This document shows, in pieces, positions 53,839 to 63,927 of a DNA stretch of 64,000 bases (position 1 is the stretch's first letter; every line of letters starts with the position of its first letter). Source of the stretch: UBA3478 sp049596955 (GTDB taxonomy: Bacteria; Bacteroidota; Bacteroidia; Flavobacteriales; Flavobacteriaceae); assembly GCA_049596955.1 (NCBI GenBank), contig JBMYMD010000001.1:124001-188000 (forward strand). The letters are read 5' to 3'. The notes beneath the pieces are model-generated. The model saw only the letters and a program-made list of their open reading frames with translations. It had not been told where the DNA came from and searched no databases. The position numbers and the translations under genes were made by a program.

Positions 53839-55629
53839 TTAGTGGTTCAGCTCTTCTTCATTCTCTTGTAATGGAATGTGCTGAGGAACGAAATCTTGAC
53901 CCTCAAGAATGTATTCTCCATTTTCGTAGGTCTTACTGTAATCGTAAGCCCAACGGTGTACTTCTGGAATAGCTCCTTCCCAGTTTCCGTGGAAGTGTTC
54001 CTGAGGAGCAGTCCATTCTAAAGTATTAGAATTCCATGGATTCTGAGGTCCTCGCTTTCCGTAGAAAATACTGTATATAAAGTTGTAAACAAACACCAAT
54101 TGAGCTGCCCCAGCGATTAAAGCAAACATGGTCATTAATACCTGAACATCTTGCAATTCGTCAAACATAGGGAATGCTGTATTTTGGTAATATCTTCTCG
54201 GTACACCAGCCATTCCGACAAAGTGCATTGGGAAGAATACACCATAAGCACATATCGCAGTTACCCAAAAGTGTACATATCCTAAATTCTTGTTCATCAT
54301 TCTACCTTGGAACATTTTAGGGAACCAGTGGTACACTCCAGCAAATAATCCGTAAAGTGCAGAAATACCCATAACCAAGTGGAAGTGAGCAACCACGAAG
54401 TAAGTGTCGTGAACATTGATATCCAAGGCACTGTCACCTAAAATAATACCTGTTAATCCTCCTGTAATAAAGGTTGACACCAAGCCAATCGAGAATAACA
54501 TCGCGGGGTTAAGCTGAAGGTTTCCTTTCCAGAGTGTAGTGATATAGTTAAATGCTTTTACAGCTGATGGAATCGCAATGAGTAGTGTTGTGAATGTAAA
54601 TACAGAACCTAAGAATGGATTCATTCCTGAGATGAACATGTGGTGACCCCAAACAATTGTTGATAAGAAAGCGATTGCGATAATAGATGCAACCATCGCT
54701 CTATATCCAAAAATCGGTTTTCTCGCATTGGTGGCCATAACTTCAGAAGTGATTCCCAAAGCTGGTAACAAAACGATGTATACCTCAGGGTGACCTAAGA
54801 ACCAGAATAAGTGCTCATATAATACAGGAGACCCTCCTTGATAGTGTAAAACCTCTCCCTGAATAAAAATATCCGAAAGGAAAAAAGAAGTTCCAAAACT
54901 GCGATCCATAAGTAATAGCAATGCTGCAGAAAGTAAAACCGGGAAAGATACTACTCCAATAATGGCCGTAACAAAAAACGCCCAAATCGTTAGAGGTAAT
55001 CTGGTCATGGTCATACCTTTTGTTCTGAGATTTATTACTGTAACGATATAATTCAATGATCCCAATAGAGAAGATGCAATGAATATGGCCATAGAGAGAA
55101 GCCACATCGTCATCCCCGTACCAGAACCAGGCTGAGCTTGTGGTAAGGCTGAAAGTGGAGGATAAATCGTCCATCCCGCAGCAGCAGGTCCAGATTCTAT
55201 AAAAATAGAAGCCACCATGATGACACTAGATACAAAGAACATCCAGTAAGAAAGCATGTTCAAAAATCCAGAAGCCATATCTCGTGCTCCTATCTGCAAT
55301 GGAATAAGCAGGTTACTAAAAGTTCCACTCAATCCTGCGGTCAATACAAAAAAGACCATAAGTGTTCCGTGGATGGTTACAAGTGCGAGATAAATATCTG
55401 CATCCATTACTCCGTCAGGAGCCCATTTTCCCAATATGGCTTGGAATACAGGAAAAGATTCTCCTGGCCATGCCAATTGCATACGGAACAATAAGGACAT
55501 TGCAATCCCTATAAATCCGGTAATTAATCCTGTAATCAAATATTGCTTAGCAATCATCTTATGATCTTGACTAAAGATGTACTTCGTAATAAATGTTTCT
55601 TTGTGATGGTGTTCTAAATCGTGAGCCAT
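53839..55629 (-). CDS. ctaD: Cytochrome c oxidase subunit I
   Basis: At 596 residues with 12-13 helices it is complete. HGTLMVFFVL carries the low-spin haem His. FWFLGHPEVYIVLLPALGI has the Glu of the D-channel (A1-type) and the CuB His. HHMFISGMNPFLG holds two more CuB His, and VHDTYFVVAHFHLVMG has the haem ligands. It reduces O2 and pumps protons. The C-terminal tail (WTAPQEHFHGNWEGAIPEVHRWAYDYS) is the usual Bacteroidota form. Confidence 0.97.
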   Translation of the reverse strand: MAHDLEHHHKETFITKYIFSQDHKMIAKQYLITGLITGFIGIAMSLLFRMQLAWPGESFPVFQAILGKWAPDGVMDADIYLALVTIHGTLMVFFVLTAGLSGTFSNLLIPLQIGARDMASGFLNMLSYWMFFVSSVIMVASIFIESGPAAAGWTIYPPLSALPQAQPGSGTGMTMWLLSMAIFIASSLLGSLNYIVTVINLRTKGMTMTRLPLTIWAFFVTAIIGVVSFPVLLSAALLLLMDRSFGTSFFLSDIFIQGEVLHYQGGSPVLYEHLFWFLGHPEVYIVLLPALGITSEVMATNARKPIFGYRAMVASIIAIAFLSTIVWGHHMFISGMNPFLGSVFTFTTLLIAIPSAVKAFNYITTLWKGNLQLNPAMLFSIGLVSTFITGGLTGIILGDSALDINVHDTYFVVAHFHLVMGISALYGLFAGVYHWFPKMFQGRMMNKNLGYVHFWVTAICAYGVFFPMHFVGMAGVPRRYYQNTAFPMFDELQDVQVLMTMFALIAGAAQLVFVYNFIYSIFYGKRGPQNPWNSNTLEWTAPQEHFHGNWEGAIPEVHRWAYDYSKTYENGEYILEGQDFVPQHIPLQENEEELNH

Positions 55630-55661
55630 AACAGTTTTTTTTTCTTAATTCAATTTGCGTT

Positions 55662-56729
55662 TTATTGTACAGGAGCTACGGTCTCTATAAAAGAACGCTG
55701 CTCTGCCATCCATTTGTTGTAATCTTCTTCAGATTCAACAATGATTTTCATTTGCATATTGTAATGCGATTTTCCACATATTTTGTTGCACAGAAGGAGA
55801 TAATCAAACTCCCAAGGCTCGCTATTAGGCTCGCCATTTGCTGCACGTTCTGCACGTATTTTATTTGTTCTTCTTACTTTTTCAATGACTTCAGGCTGTA
55901 AGCGCATCTCCTCTGTAGTCATGGTAGGTGTAAATGAAAACTGAGTCACCATACCTGGTACACAATTCATTTGCGCTCTAAAGTGAGGCATATAAGCCGA
56001 ATGCAATACGTCTTGTGATCTCATGTAAAAGTTAACCTTTCGCCCCACAGGAAGGTGTAATTCCTTCACGATTACATCATCTTCGGCATAAGGGTCTGAT
56101 TCATCTAAACCTAAAACATTGGCACGGTTAATATCAATAAGTCGAACACTTGCTTCACCAAGAACATTATCTTCTCCACCGTATCGCGCTGTCCAGTTAA
56201 ATTGCTGTGCGTAGAGCTCCACAATTAGCGGATCATCCTCGTCGTTGATATCCATGATGTTTGTCCACGCATATAATCCGTATAGAATAAGTCCGGCTAA
56301 AACAATCACAGGAATGATGGTCCAGATAAATTCTAATCTATCATTATCGGCGAAAAAGAGTGCTTTCTGACCTGTTTTTCCTCGGTATTTATATCCGAAA
56401 TAGTGCAGTAAAAACTGCGTAATGGTCTGTACGAACATAATGATGACCATTGAAATCCACATCAATTGATCGGTATCTAATCCGTGTTCGGAGGCCGAAA
56501 TGGGCAATAAAAATTTTGTGTATCGAGCAAAACTGAATATGGTAATTCCGTAGATAAATACCAGAAACAAAAATATTAGAAGACCGTTGTAATTGTTGTC
56601 TTCATCGTTGGCAACTCCAGAATGAACTTTTGACTTTGCCCCTAGTTGAGAAATCTCAAAAATCTTACCCATTTGCCAAATGGCAACTCCAACTAATACG
56701 ACTACTGTTAAAATTAATACTGTTGACAT
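55662..56729 (-). CDS. ctaC: Cytochrome c oxidase subunit II
   Basis: This 355-residue protein has an extra N-terminal helix, then two more (ILLPISASEHGLDTD lies between; RLEFIWTIIPVIVLAGLILYGLYAW). The CuA domain has HSAYMPHFRAQMNCVPGM and the copper-binding CNKICGKSHYNMQM, with the C-x3-C-x3-H-x2-M ligands. It takes electrons from cytochrome c. It follows actF by 21 bases. Confidence 0.95.
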   Translation of the reverse strand: MSTVLILTVVVLVGVAIWQMGKIFEISQLGAKSKVHSGVANDEDNNYNGLLIFLFLVFIYGITIFSFARYTKFLLPISASEHGLDTDQLMWISMVIIMFVQTITQFLLHYFGYKYRGKTGQKALFFADNDRLEFIWTIIPVIVLAGLILYGLYAWTNIMDINDEDDPLIVELYAQQFNWTARYGGEDNVLGEASVRLIDINRANVLGLDESDPYAEDDVIVKELHLPVGRKVNFYMRSQDVLHSAYMPHFRAQMNCVPGMVTQFSFTPTMTTEEMRLQPEVIEKVRRTNKIRAERAANGEPNSEPWEFDYLLLCNKICGKSHYNMQMKIIVESEEDYNKWMAEQRSFIETVAPVQ

Positions 56730-56750
56730 CTATCGTTTACTTTCTGGTTA

Positions 56751-58208
56751 TTAATAGTGAAAATGTTTACTCTCTTCGATGAGAGGATTGCGTTTCGGTG
56801 TAAGTGGCGTCTTGGTCAATGCAGTGAAAATTACGTATAAGAACAATCCTGCAAAGAATAGAATACCACCTAATTCAGCTATGCCGAAGCCCCAATATGC
56901 TCCAACAGTTCCTGGCATAATCATGTTGAAAAAATCCATGTAATGCCCAAATAAAATGACGATTCCAGTGACTTGAATAAACCAATTCACACGCTTGTAG
57001 TCACTTCTCATTAAAACTAATAATGGGAAGATGAAATTCAGAGCTAGCATTCCGAAAAACGGAACTTTATAGTTCTCGAATCGCATCACGTAATACGTGA
57101 CCTCTTCTGGGATATCTGCATACCAAATAAGCATGAACTGACTAAACCACAGGTAAGTCCAAAAAATGCTAATTCCAAACATGAATTTAGCGAGATCGTG
57201 TATGTGTGAGTCATTGATGATTTCTAAGTAACCTTTAGATTTCAAATACATTGTCACTAGTGCAATAGTTGTAATACCCGAAACGAAAAAGGATGCAAAT
57301 ACATACCATCCAAATAAGGTGCTAAACCAGTGAGGGTCTACACTCATGATCCAGTCCCAAGACATCATTGACTCCGTTACCAAGAAAAAGGCTAAAAATC
57401 CTGCTGACCACCTAAAGTTTTTGACAAAGTTAGAATCGTCAGTGGCAAGGTCTTGCGCTAAGGAATACTTTCTTGAAAGTTGGCGGTAAAAAATCCAACC
57501 TCCCATAAAGAACAATGCTCTCAATAAAAAGAAGGGTGAATTCAAGTATCCTGATTTGTTCTGAATGAGCTTATCGTGTGCAACTACGTCAGCATCCATC
57601 CAAACGAATAAATGATTCAGGTGCATAGAACTCAATACAAAAAATAAGAATAGAATTGCCGCACCCGGAATGAGATAAGCTGTAATACCTTCCATTACTC
57701 TAAATAAGAGTGGAGACCATCCTGCTTGAGAAGCTCTTTGTATAGCATAAAATGCAAGTACCCCAAGAGCGATCAAAAAGCTAAATAATGCTGCTACATA
57801 AAACGCTGACCAAGGTCTATTTTTCATCTGATCTAACATGTGCTGATCATGAGATGCATCGTGAGAACCATGTGCCTGTTCGGCGCCATGACCTGAACTG
57901 TGATGAGCTTGATTTCCTGCTTCTTCGTGATGACCTTCCTCTTCGTGATGACCTTCCTCTTCGTGATGGCCTGCTTCGGCTACCACTGCTTCTTCAAGGT
58001 GATACTCATGAGTCTCCTCACCGTGAGCATCGCTTTGATGAGATTCATCGCCGTGGCCTGAACCGTGCTCGTCATGACCGGCCGCCATCATCGCCTTGGC
58101 CTCGTCTACGTTTGAAGGAGCACTTAAAAATCCATAACCAAGTCCCAACAAGCCGAGGGCCATTAAAACGAAGGTTACTAATCTAAATCTATTTGAAAAC
58201 TGATACAT
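56751..58208 (-). CDS. actF: Alternative complex III membrane subunit ActF, with His/Glu-rich segment
   Basis: The 485-residue membrane protein has about 10 helices. It starts RFRLVTFVLMALGLLGLGYGFLSAP, then a long hydrophilic stretch (about residues 42-125) with some 30 His, including three tandem GHHEE(E/A) units at 80-97. The rest is ActC/F type, with VTESMMSWDWIMSVDPHWFSTLFGWYVF. It belongs to the quinol:cytochrome c/oxidase oxidoreductase. It is operon-linked between actE and ctaC. Confidence 0.9.
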   Translation of the reverse strand: MYQFSNRFRLVTFVLMALGLLGLGYGFLSAPSNVDEAKAMMAAGHDEHGSGHGDESHQSDAHGEETHEYHLEEAVVAEAGHHEEEGHHEEEGHHEEAGNQAHHSSGHGAEQAHGSHDASHDQHMLDQMKNRPWSAFYVAALFSFLIALGVLAFYAIQRASQAGWSPLLFRVMEGITAYLIPGAAILFLFFVLSSMHLNHLFVWMDADVVAHDKLIQNKSGYLNSPFFLLRALFFMGGWIFYRQLSRKYSLAQDLATDDSNFVKNFRWSAGFLAFFLVTESMMSWDWIMSVDPHWFSTLFGWYVFASFFVSGITTIALVTMYLKSKGYLEIINDSHIHDLAKFMFGISIFWTYLWFSQFMLIWYADIPEEVTYYVMRFENYKVPFFGMLALNFIFPLLVLMRSDYKRVNWFIQVTGIVILFGHYMDFFNMIMPGTVGAYWGFGIAELGGILFFAGLFLYVIFTALTKTPLTPKRNPLIEESKHFHY

Positions 58209-58220
58209 AGTTTTGTTTTC

Positions 58221-58793
58221 TTATTTTGTTAGGTCTGTCTTTAATTTCATTACGTATTCGGAAATCTGCCAAATCTCCTCTTCATTACTCAATTGAGCTG
58301 CGTATGAACCCATTGAATTTAGTCCATAATAAATGGTGTGATAAGTGCTTCCCACGGTAATATTTCTACCCTGATCGGCATAACTAGGTACCCCTAGAAT
58401 TTTTTCTCTTTTTACTAAGTGTCCTTGACCATCACCTTTAGCTCCATGACAAATGGCACAATAAACATCGTATAGTTCTTTTCCTTTACTGAGGTTTTCC
58501 TCACCTTGATCCGTTGATAGCGGACTTTCTTGAGCTCTTGCTGCTTCTTTGCCCTCTATAGTATTCTCGAATTCGTAAGGCATCCATCCTCTAGGAATCG
58601 TATTGTCAGCAGGAAGCATTGCAGCTGTACCTTCTGGAAATAAGTCAGACTCTTGATAGGTCTCATACCCCACAGACTCATACATATTAGGCATGTACTG
58701 AAAGTTGGGTTTGTTTTTGTCAAAACAAGACGTCAATGTCAATACTAGACTCAATGCTATGATATATGGTAAAGTCGATTTCATGTTATTCAT
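58221..58793 (-). CDS. actE: Alternative complex III monohaem cytochrome c subunit ActE
   Basis: I take the ATG at 58793 (MNNMKSTLPYIIALSL), overlapping the actD end by 8 bases. A lipoprotein signal ends LVLTLTSC. The haem motif is CAICHGAKGDGQGH, and the axial Met is probably in GLNSMGSYAAQLSNEEEIWQI. It is about 190 residues. It carries electrons from ActA/B haems towards the oxidase. Confidence 0.93.
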   Translation of the reverse strand: MNNMKSTLPYIIALSLVLTLTSCFDKNKPNFQYMPNMYESVGYETYQESDLFPEGTAAMLPADNTIPRGWMPYEFENTIEGKEAARAQESPLSTDQGEENLSKGKELYDVYCAICHGAKGDGQGHLVKREKILGVPSYADQGRNITVGSTYHTIYYGLNSMGSYAAQLSNEEEIWQISEYVMKLKTDLTK

Positions 58794-59313
58794 TGTTTTT
58801 TGGTATTTGAACTTCAACAGCACCTGTGTCTAATAAAAACTCCTGAAGTTCTTTTAAATCACCTTTTAAAGCTACTTCCATTAAAAAGTGATCGTCGGTT
58901 GTTCGCACGTCTGGATTTTCAGCTTCTTTAAATGGCCACATTCTACTTCTTAAATAAAAGGTGATTACCATCAAGTGGGCTGCAAAAAATACGGTCATCT
59001 CGAACATTACTGGGACGAAGGCAGGCATATTCAAAAAGAAGCTAAAGCTCGGTTTACCACCGATATCTTGAGGCCAATCTTGAATCATGATGTAATTCAT
59101 CATTGTAATGGCTACGGACAAGCCTAAACACCCATATATGAATGCAGCAGCTGAAATACGTGTATCCTCTAAACCGAGGGCTTTGTCTAATCCGTGGACC
59201 GGAAAAGGCGTGTACACCTCTTCGATATGCAGTTTCTTTTCTCTAACCGCTTTAACAGCATTCATTAGAATGTCGTCATCTGTGTATAATGCTCGAATTA
59301 ATTTTGTAGCCAT
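58786..59313 (-). CDS. actD: Alternative complex III subunit ActD (DUF3341)
   Basis: The 175-residue protein has a cytoplasmic N-terminal domain (AVREKKLHIEEVYTPFPVHGLDKALGLEDTR) and two helices. PVHGLD and the A-A-x-x-Y-G-x-x-G pattern mark DUF3341. Its position between actC and actE is conserved in ACIII operons. Confidence 0.93.
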   Translation of the reverse strand: MATKLIRALYTDDDILMNAVKAVREKKLHIEEVYTPFPVHGLDKALGLEDTRISAAAFIYGCLGLSVAITMMNYIMIQDWPQDIGGKPSFSFFLNMPAFVPVMFEMTVFFAAHLMVITFYLRSRMWPFKEAENPDVRTTDDHFLMEVALKGDLKELQEFLLDTGAVEVQIPKNNE

Positions 59314-59314
59314 T

Positions 59315-60799
59315 TTAGTCCAGATTATTAGTTGATTGCGAATTTGAAATTACTTCTCCTGTAGCTTCGTCATACTCTCGTACTACTCCACGAGCTGGCA
59401 TTTCATATAATGGTTTTCCTGAGTCGCGCAATTCTTTGAAACGCGCTCCTGAAGATTTGAGTATTGACTTTACTTCAGCTTGAGCGATTACCGGGAATGT
59501 CCTAGAATACAATAAGAACAACACAAAGAAAAATCCGATCGTACCTATAAAAATTCCAATATCGACAAAAGTTGGAGAGAACATGGTCCATGAAGATGGC
59601 AGGTAATCTCTGTGTAACGAAGTAACAATGATTACAAAACGCTCAAACCACATTCCTATATTCACAACAATGGAGATAAAGAAGGAGAACATAATACTTG
59701 TTCTCAATTTTTTAAACCACATGAATTGTGGAGAGAATACATTACAGGTCATCATTGACCAATATGCCCACCAGTAGGGTCCAGTCGCTCTGTTTAAGAA
59801 TGCGTACTGCTCGTATTCTACACCAGAATACCAAGCGATAAATAACTCTGTGATATAGGCACATCCTACGATTGAACCCGTAATCATAATTACGATGTTC
59901 ATCAATTCGATATGTTGAACGGTGATATAAGCTTCAAGCCCCACAACCTTTCTCATAATGATAAGAAGAGTATTCACCATCGCGAAACCAGAGAAGATTG
60001 CCCCAGCAACGAAATACGGTGGAAAAATAGTGGTGTGCCAACCTGGTATTACCGATGTGGCGAAGTCAAAAGATACAATCGTGTGTACCGAAAGTACAAG
60101 AGGAGTGGCAAGACCTGCAAGCACTAATGAAACCTCTTCGAATCGTTGCCAATCTTTTGCTCTACCTGTCCAACCAAAGCTGAGTAAACTGTAAATTTTC
60201 TTTTGAAATGGCTTGACCGCTCTATCTCTAATCATGGCAAAATCTGGTAATAACCCTGTCCACCAGAATACAAGAGAAACCGATAAATAAGTTGAAATCG
60301 CAAATACGTCCCAAAGTAAAGGCGAGTTAAAATTCACCCACAAAGACCCGTATTGATTTGGAATTGGTAATACCCAATAAGCAAGCCAAGGTCTACCCAT
60401 GTGTATAATTGGAAACAAACCTGCTTGAATAACTGAAAATATGGTCATCGCTTCAGCAGATCTGTTGATGGCCATTCTCCATTTTTGTCTAAAGAGGAGT
60501 AGTACTGCAGAGATCAAGGTTCCTGCGTGACCAATACCTACCCACCAGACGAAGTTGGTGATGTCCCAAGCCCAGTTTACTGTTTTGTTTAGACCCCAAA
60601 CACCAATACCTGTTGAGATTGTGTAAATGATACAACCAATTCCCCACAAAAAGGCCACAAGGGAGATTCCAAAAACAATCCACCATTGTTTATTTGCCTT
60701 TCCCTCTACTGGTTTAGCGATATCAATTGATACGTCGTGGTATCCTTTGTCCCCAAGGACAAGAGGTTTACGTATCGGAGCTTCATAATGCGACGCCAT
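59315..60799 (-). CDS. actC: Alternative complex III NrfD-like membrane subunit ActC
   Basis: The 494-residue protein has about ten helices and is of NrfD/PsrC type. NFVWWVGIGHAGTLISAVLLLFRQKWRM and GRPWLAYWVLPIPNQYGSLWVNFNSPLLWD are conserved. It probably binds quinol at the membrane. It ends 1 base before actD and starts 25 bases after actB. Confidence 0.95.
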   Translation of the reverse strand: MASHYEAPIRKPLVLGDKGYHDVSIDIAKPVEGKANKQWWIVFGISLVAFLWGIGCIIYTISTGIGVWGLNKTVNWAWDITNFVWWVGIGHAGTLISAVLLLFRQKWRMAINRSAEAMTIFSVIQAGLFPIIHMGRPWLAYWVLPIPNQYGSLWVNFNSPLLWDVFAISTYLSVSLVFWWTGLLPDFAMIRDRAVKPFQKKIYSLLSFGWTGRAKDWQRFEEVSLVLAGLATPLVLSVHTIVSFDFATSVIPGWHTTIFPPYFVAGAIFSGFAMVNTLLIIMRKVVGLEAYITVQHIELMNIVIMITGSIVGCAYITELFIAWYSGVEYEQYAFLNRATGPYWWAYWSMMTCNVFSPQFMWFKKLRTSIMFSFFISIVVNIGMWFERFVIIVTSLHRDYLPSSWTMFSPTFVDIGIFIGTIGFFFVLFLLYSRTFPVIAQAEVKSILKSSGARFKELRDSGKPLYEMPARGVVREYDEATGEVISNSQSTNNLD

Positions 60800-60824
60800 A
60801 GTTGTTGTTTAATTTAAATATTGT

Positions 60825-63800
60825 TTAGGCTTCTTCTGTATTTCGAACTTTCACTTGGTAGAATACGTTAGGCTGTGTTCCTACGTGTTCTAACAGGTGA
60901 TACATTCTGTTGTTTTCTTTTAAATGAGCTATTTCACTTTCATGATCATTCACATCTCCAAATACGATGGCTCCGTTATCACAGGCTGCAGAACATGCCG
61001 TGTTGAACTCACCGTCTTTGATCGCTCTACCGTCTCGTTTCGCATCGAGTATTGTTTTTTGTGTTCTTTGGATACACATTGAACACTTCTCCATCACACC
61101 TCTAGAACGAACATTTACATCTGGGTTCAATACCATTCGACCTAAGTCGTTATTCATATTGAAATCAAACTCATCGTTTTGATTGTATAAGAACCAGTTA
61201 AATCTTCTCACTTTGTAAGGACAGTTGTTCGCACAATAACGTGTACCAATACATCTGTTGTACGCCATGTGGTTTTGACCTTGTCTGGAATGCGAAGTAG
61301 CCGCTACTGGACAAACGGTCTCACACGGAGCGTGATTACAATGCTGACACATTACAGGTTGGAAAGCGACCTGAGGATTATTTGAAGGGTTTTCTAATTC
61401 TCCAAATCCACCAAGGCTACCATTGGATCCAAATAGACCATCTATATCTTCTTTTTTCTCGTTATCGGCCTCAAAACTTTCCTCTGAAGAGTAATAACGA
61501 TCGATTCTGAGCCAGTGCATATCACGTGAAACTCGAATTTCTCTTTTGCCAACTACAGGAACGTTGTTTTCAGCATGACAAGCAATTACACAAGCACCAC
61601 AACCTGTACACGCATTTAAATCGATAGACATATTAAAATGGTGTCCTACAGATCGATCAAAGCTGTCCCATAAGTCAACACTTGAAGCCGGTACTTCTTG
61701 GTGATCAAGTGAAACCTGAGGTATTTTATTCCAAACCGCTGCATCCTCATGCAAATAAGAATTCATATCGGTTTCTTTGATAATATCACCTCTACCCATT
61801 AATGTTCTCTGCAACTGAACACATGCAAATTCATGCATGCCACTCATTTTTTCAACTTTTACTTGCTGAGATTTTGAGTTGTTTAGATAAAGTTTAAAGG
61901 CATTCACTCCAGTTTGCATTTCGGTTTGAATACCTGATTTTCTTCCGTAACCAAAGGCTAAACCAAAAGTTCCTACTGCCTGACCTGGCTGAACAATGAC
62001 CGGTACATTCTCTAGAACTTGTTCGCCTACAGTTACCTTAGCATATGATCCATCTAAACCTCCATTGGCCACATATTCATTCACTAAGCCTAATTTTTCA
62101 GCATCGGTTTTAGATACCGTTAAATAGTTATCCCATGAAGTTCTGGTTATTGGATCAGGGAATTCTTGTAGCCAAGGATTGTTCGCTTGACTACCATCAC
62201 CCATTCCGGTTTTGGCATACAATACAAGTTCACTGTCGTTAACTCTTGTATTCGATAGCGATCTCGAAGCACTTAATTCTTGATCTGCTTCAGTAACGCT
62301 TTTTCTCAAACTCACATTTTCATCACGAACAAAAACACCGTCTTGCAATGCCTTATTCCAAGATGAACCCTCTAAAATCGTAGTTTCCCAAGTTTGTCTT
62401 ACAAAATCGTAATAACTTTCTTCTACTCCTGCCCATTTAAGCAGACAAGCTTCAAATTGGCGTGTGTCGAAAAGTTCTCTAATCACGGGCTGTGTCAAAC
62501 CATAAAATCCTGCTTTGACCTGCATGTCTCCCCAAGATTCCATAAAGTGAGAGGCTGCAGCAACAAAGGTTGACGCACTTGCTGTCTCATTATTTAAAAA
62601 GGCACTTGAAACCGTAAATCCAACCTTGCTCATAGCCGACTGAAAACGCTCAGCGTCAGGACTGTTGTACAATGGGTTTACTCCATCTAGAAGTAGCATT
62701 CCTACTCTAGAGGCCTCCATGTCGTCTAAAAGTGCATTCCACTTTTGAAGACTCCCTTCAGCTGTATATCTCGGTTTGTTAATATCAAAAGCCTCACTTT
62801 GAATCATCTCATTGATGGCTAAAGTGATGTACTGAGCCATTTGATCATCTAAACCACAAACGACCACGGCCTTAGAACCTGTGGCTTTTACTTTGGAAGC
62901 CATGGCGCTCACATAAGCATCCATAGAAGCGTCTGAACCACCAGAAGCATCTTGACCTTTTAGCGTGTTATACAGCTTAGCAAGTGTTATCTTTTGTTGG
63001 TGTTGACTCAGTGGTATACGTTTATCCGCATTTGAACCTGAAAGTGTCATATTGGACTCTAACTGGATGTGGTGCGACATCTTTCCATTTTCTGGCTTTC
63101 TGTGCGCCGTATAGCCTTTACTGTATCCTCCACCTTGCCAATCGCCCAAGAAGTCAGCATCAAATGAAATGATTACATCGGCCTTTGAGAAATCGTAATC
63201 TGCTAAAGCGCGAACACCATAACGTTGTTCAAATGCAGAAAGGCTTGAATCTGACGAAATCGCATCGTATACAAGGTGTTCAAAGTTATCGTACTTCTCT
63301 GCAAAAAGCGCTACTAATCTATTGTAAGAAGGGCTGCTCTTAGTATGGCTTACAAGCACCACTTTTTGATCTGAATCAGCTAACGCATTTAATCGTGCTG
63401 TAACGGCTGTATCGAGGTTGTTCCATTCAATAGAAGCTCCATTTGCCATTGGCCCTTGGATTCTGTTTTTATCATAAAGACTCAAAACGGAAGCCTGAAC
63501 TCTAGCATTAGCACCTCCAAGCACCTTAGCACTTTCATTATTTTCTACCTTAATAGGTCGACCTTCACGTGTCTTTACAAGTACAGAAGCGAAATCGTAA
63601 CCGTTAGATATAGAAGTGGCATAGTAATTTGCAACGCCTGGTACGATTTCATCTGGCTGAACCACATAGGGTACAGATTTTTTAATTGGGCCCTCACAGG
63701 CAGCAACTGTGGCTGCAGCCGTGCTAAAACCAACCCACTTTAAAAAATCTCTTCTCGAAGCATTGCTCGAATCAAGTTCATTTTTGTCTTCGTAAAATCC

Positions 63801-63908
63801 AACAACGGGCAAGTCTTCTGTAAACTCGTCTTTTCCCAAAGACTCGATTACTTTAGAATCTCCGTTTAATTCGAAATCACTTCTCCAGTATTTTTTATTT
63901 GAACTCAT
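60825..63908 (-). CDS. actB: Alternative complex III molybdopterin-fold/iron-sulfur subunit ActB
   Basis: The 1027-residue protein has a late twin-Arg signal (S-R52-R53-DFLKWVGF ... AAC71), with a lipobox-like AAC. The first about 700 residues have the molybdopterin-oxidoreductase fold without its cofactor residues. The C-terminal part binds several Fe-S clusters: CTGCGACVIACHAENNVPVVG, CQHCNHAPCETVCPVAA, CIGTRYCANNCPYKVRRFNW and CSMCIQRTQKTI. It passes electrons from quinol to ActA haems. Confidence 0.95.
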   Translation of the reverse strand: MSSNKKYWRSDFELNGDSKVIESLGKDEFTEDLPVVGFYEDKNELDSSNASRRDFLKWVGFSTAAATVAACEGPIKKSVPYVVQPDEIVPGVANYYATSISNGYDFASVLVKTREGRPIKVENNESAKVLGGANARVQASVLSLYDKNRIQGPMANGASIEWNNLDTAVTARLNALADSDQKVVLVSHTKSSPSYNRLVALFAEKYDNFEHLVYDAISSDSSLSAFEQRYGVRALADYDFSKADVIISFDADFLGDWQGGGYSKGYTAHRKPENGKMSHHIQLESNMTLSGSNADKRIPLSQHQQKITLAKLYNTLKGQDASGGSDASMDAYVSAMASKVKATGSKAVVVCGLDDQMAQYITLAINEMIQSEAFDINKPRYTAEGSLQKWNALLDDMEASRVGMLLLDGVNPLYNSPDAERFQSAMSKVGFTVSSAFLNNETASASTFVAAASHFMESWGDMQVKAGFYGLTQPVIRELFDTRQFEACLLKWAGVEESYYDFVRQTWETTILEGSSWNKALQDGVFVRDENVSLRKSVTEADQELSASRSLSNTRVNDSELVLYAKTGMGDGSQANNPWLQEFPDPITRTSWDNYLTVSKTDAEKLGLVNEYVANGGLDGSYAKVTVGEQVLENVPVIVQPGQAVGTFGLAFGYGRKSGIQTEMQTGVNAFKLYLNNSKSQQVKVEKMSGMHEFACVQLQRTLMGRGDIIKETDMNSYLHEDAAVWNKIPQVSLDHQEVPASSVDLWDSFDRSVGHHFNMSIDLNACTGCGACVIACHAENNVPVVGKREIRVSRDMHWLRIDRYYSSEESFEADNEKKEDIDGLFGSNGSLGGFGELENPSNNPQVAFQPVMCQHCNHAPCETVCPVAATSHSRQGQNHMAYNRCIGTRYCANNCPYKVRRFNWFLYNQNDEFDFNMNNDLGRMVLNPDVNVRSRGVMEKCSMCIQRTQKTILDAKRDGRAIKDGEFNTACSAACDNGAIVFGDVNDHESEIAHLKENNRMYHLLEHVGTQPNVFYQVKVRNTEEA

Positions 63909-63927
63909 GGTTTAGTTGTAATGCTTT

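Noticed and set aside
57921..57970. Short tandem repeat resembling a CRISPR or VNTR unit
   Set aside because: The repeats are contiguous, in frame and coding (GHHEEE in ActF), with no spacers.
57788..58186. Open reading frame of 132 codons antisense to actF with repeated RDDLPLRDDLPLRDG-like product
   Set aside because: It is the mirror of the His/Glu-rich repeat of ActF. Its repetitiveness follows from the sense codons, and it has no independent start context or homology.
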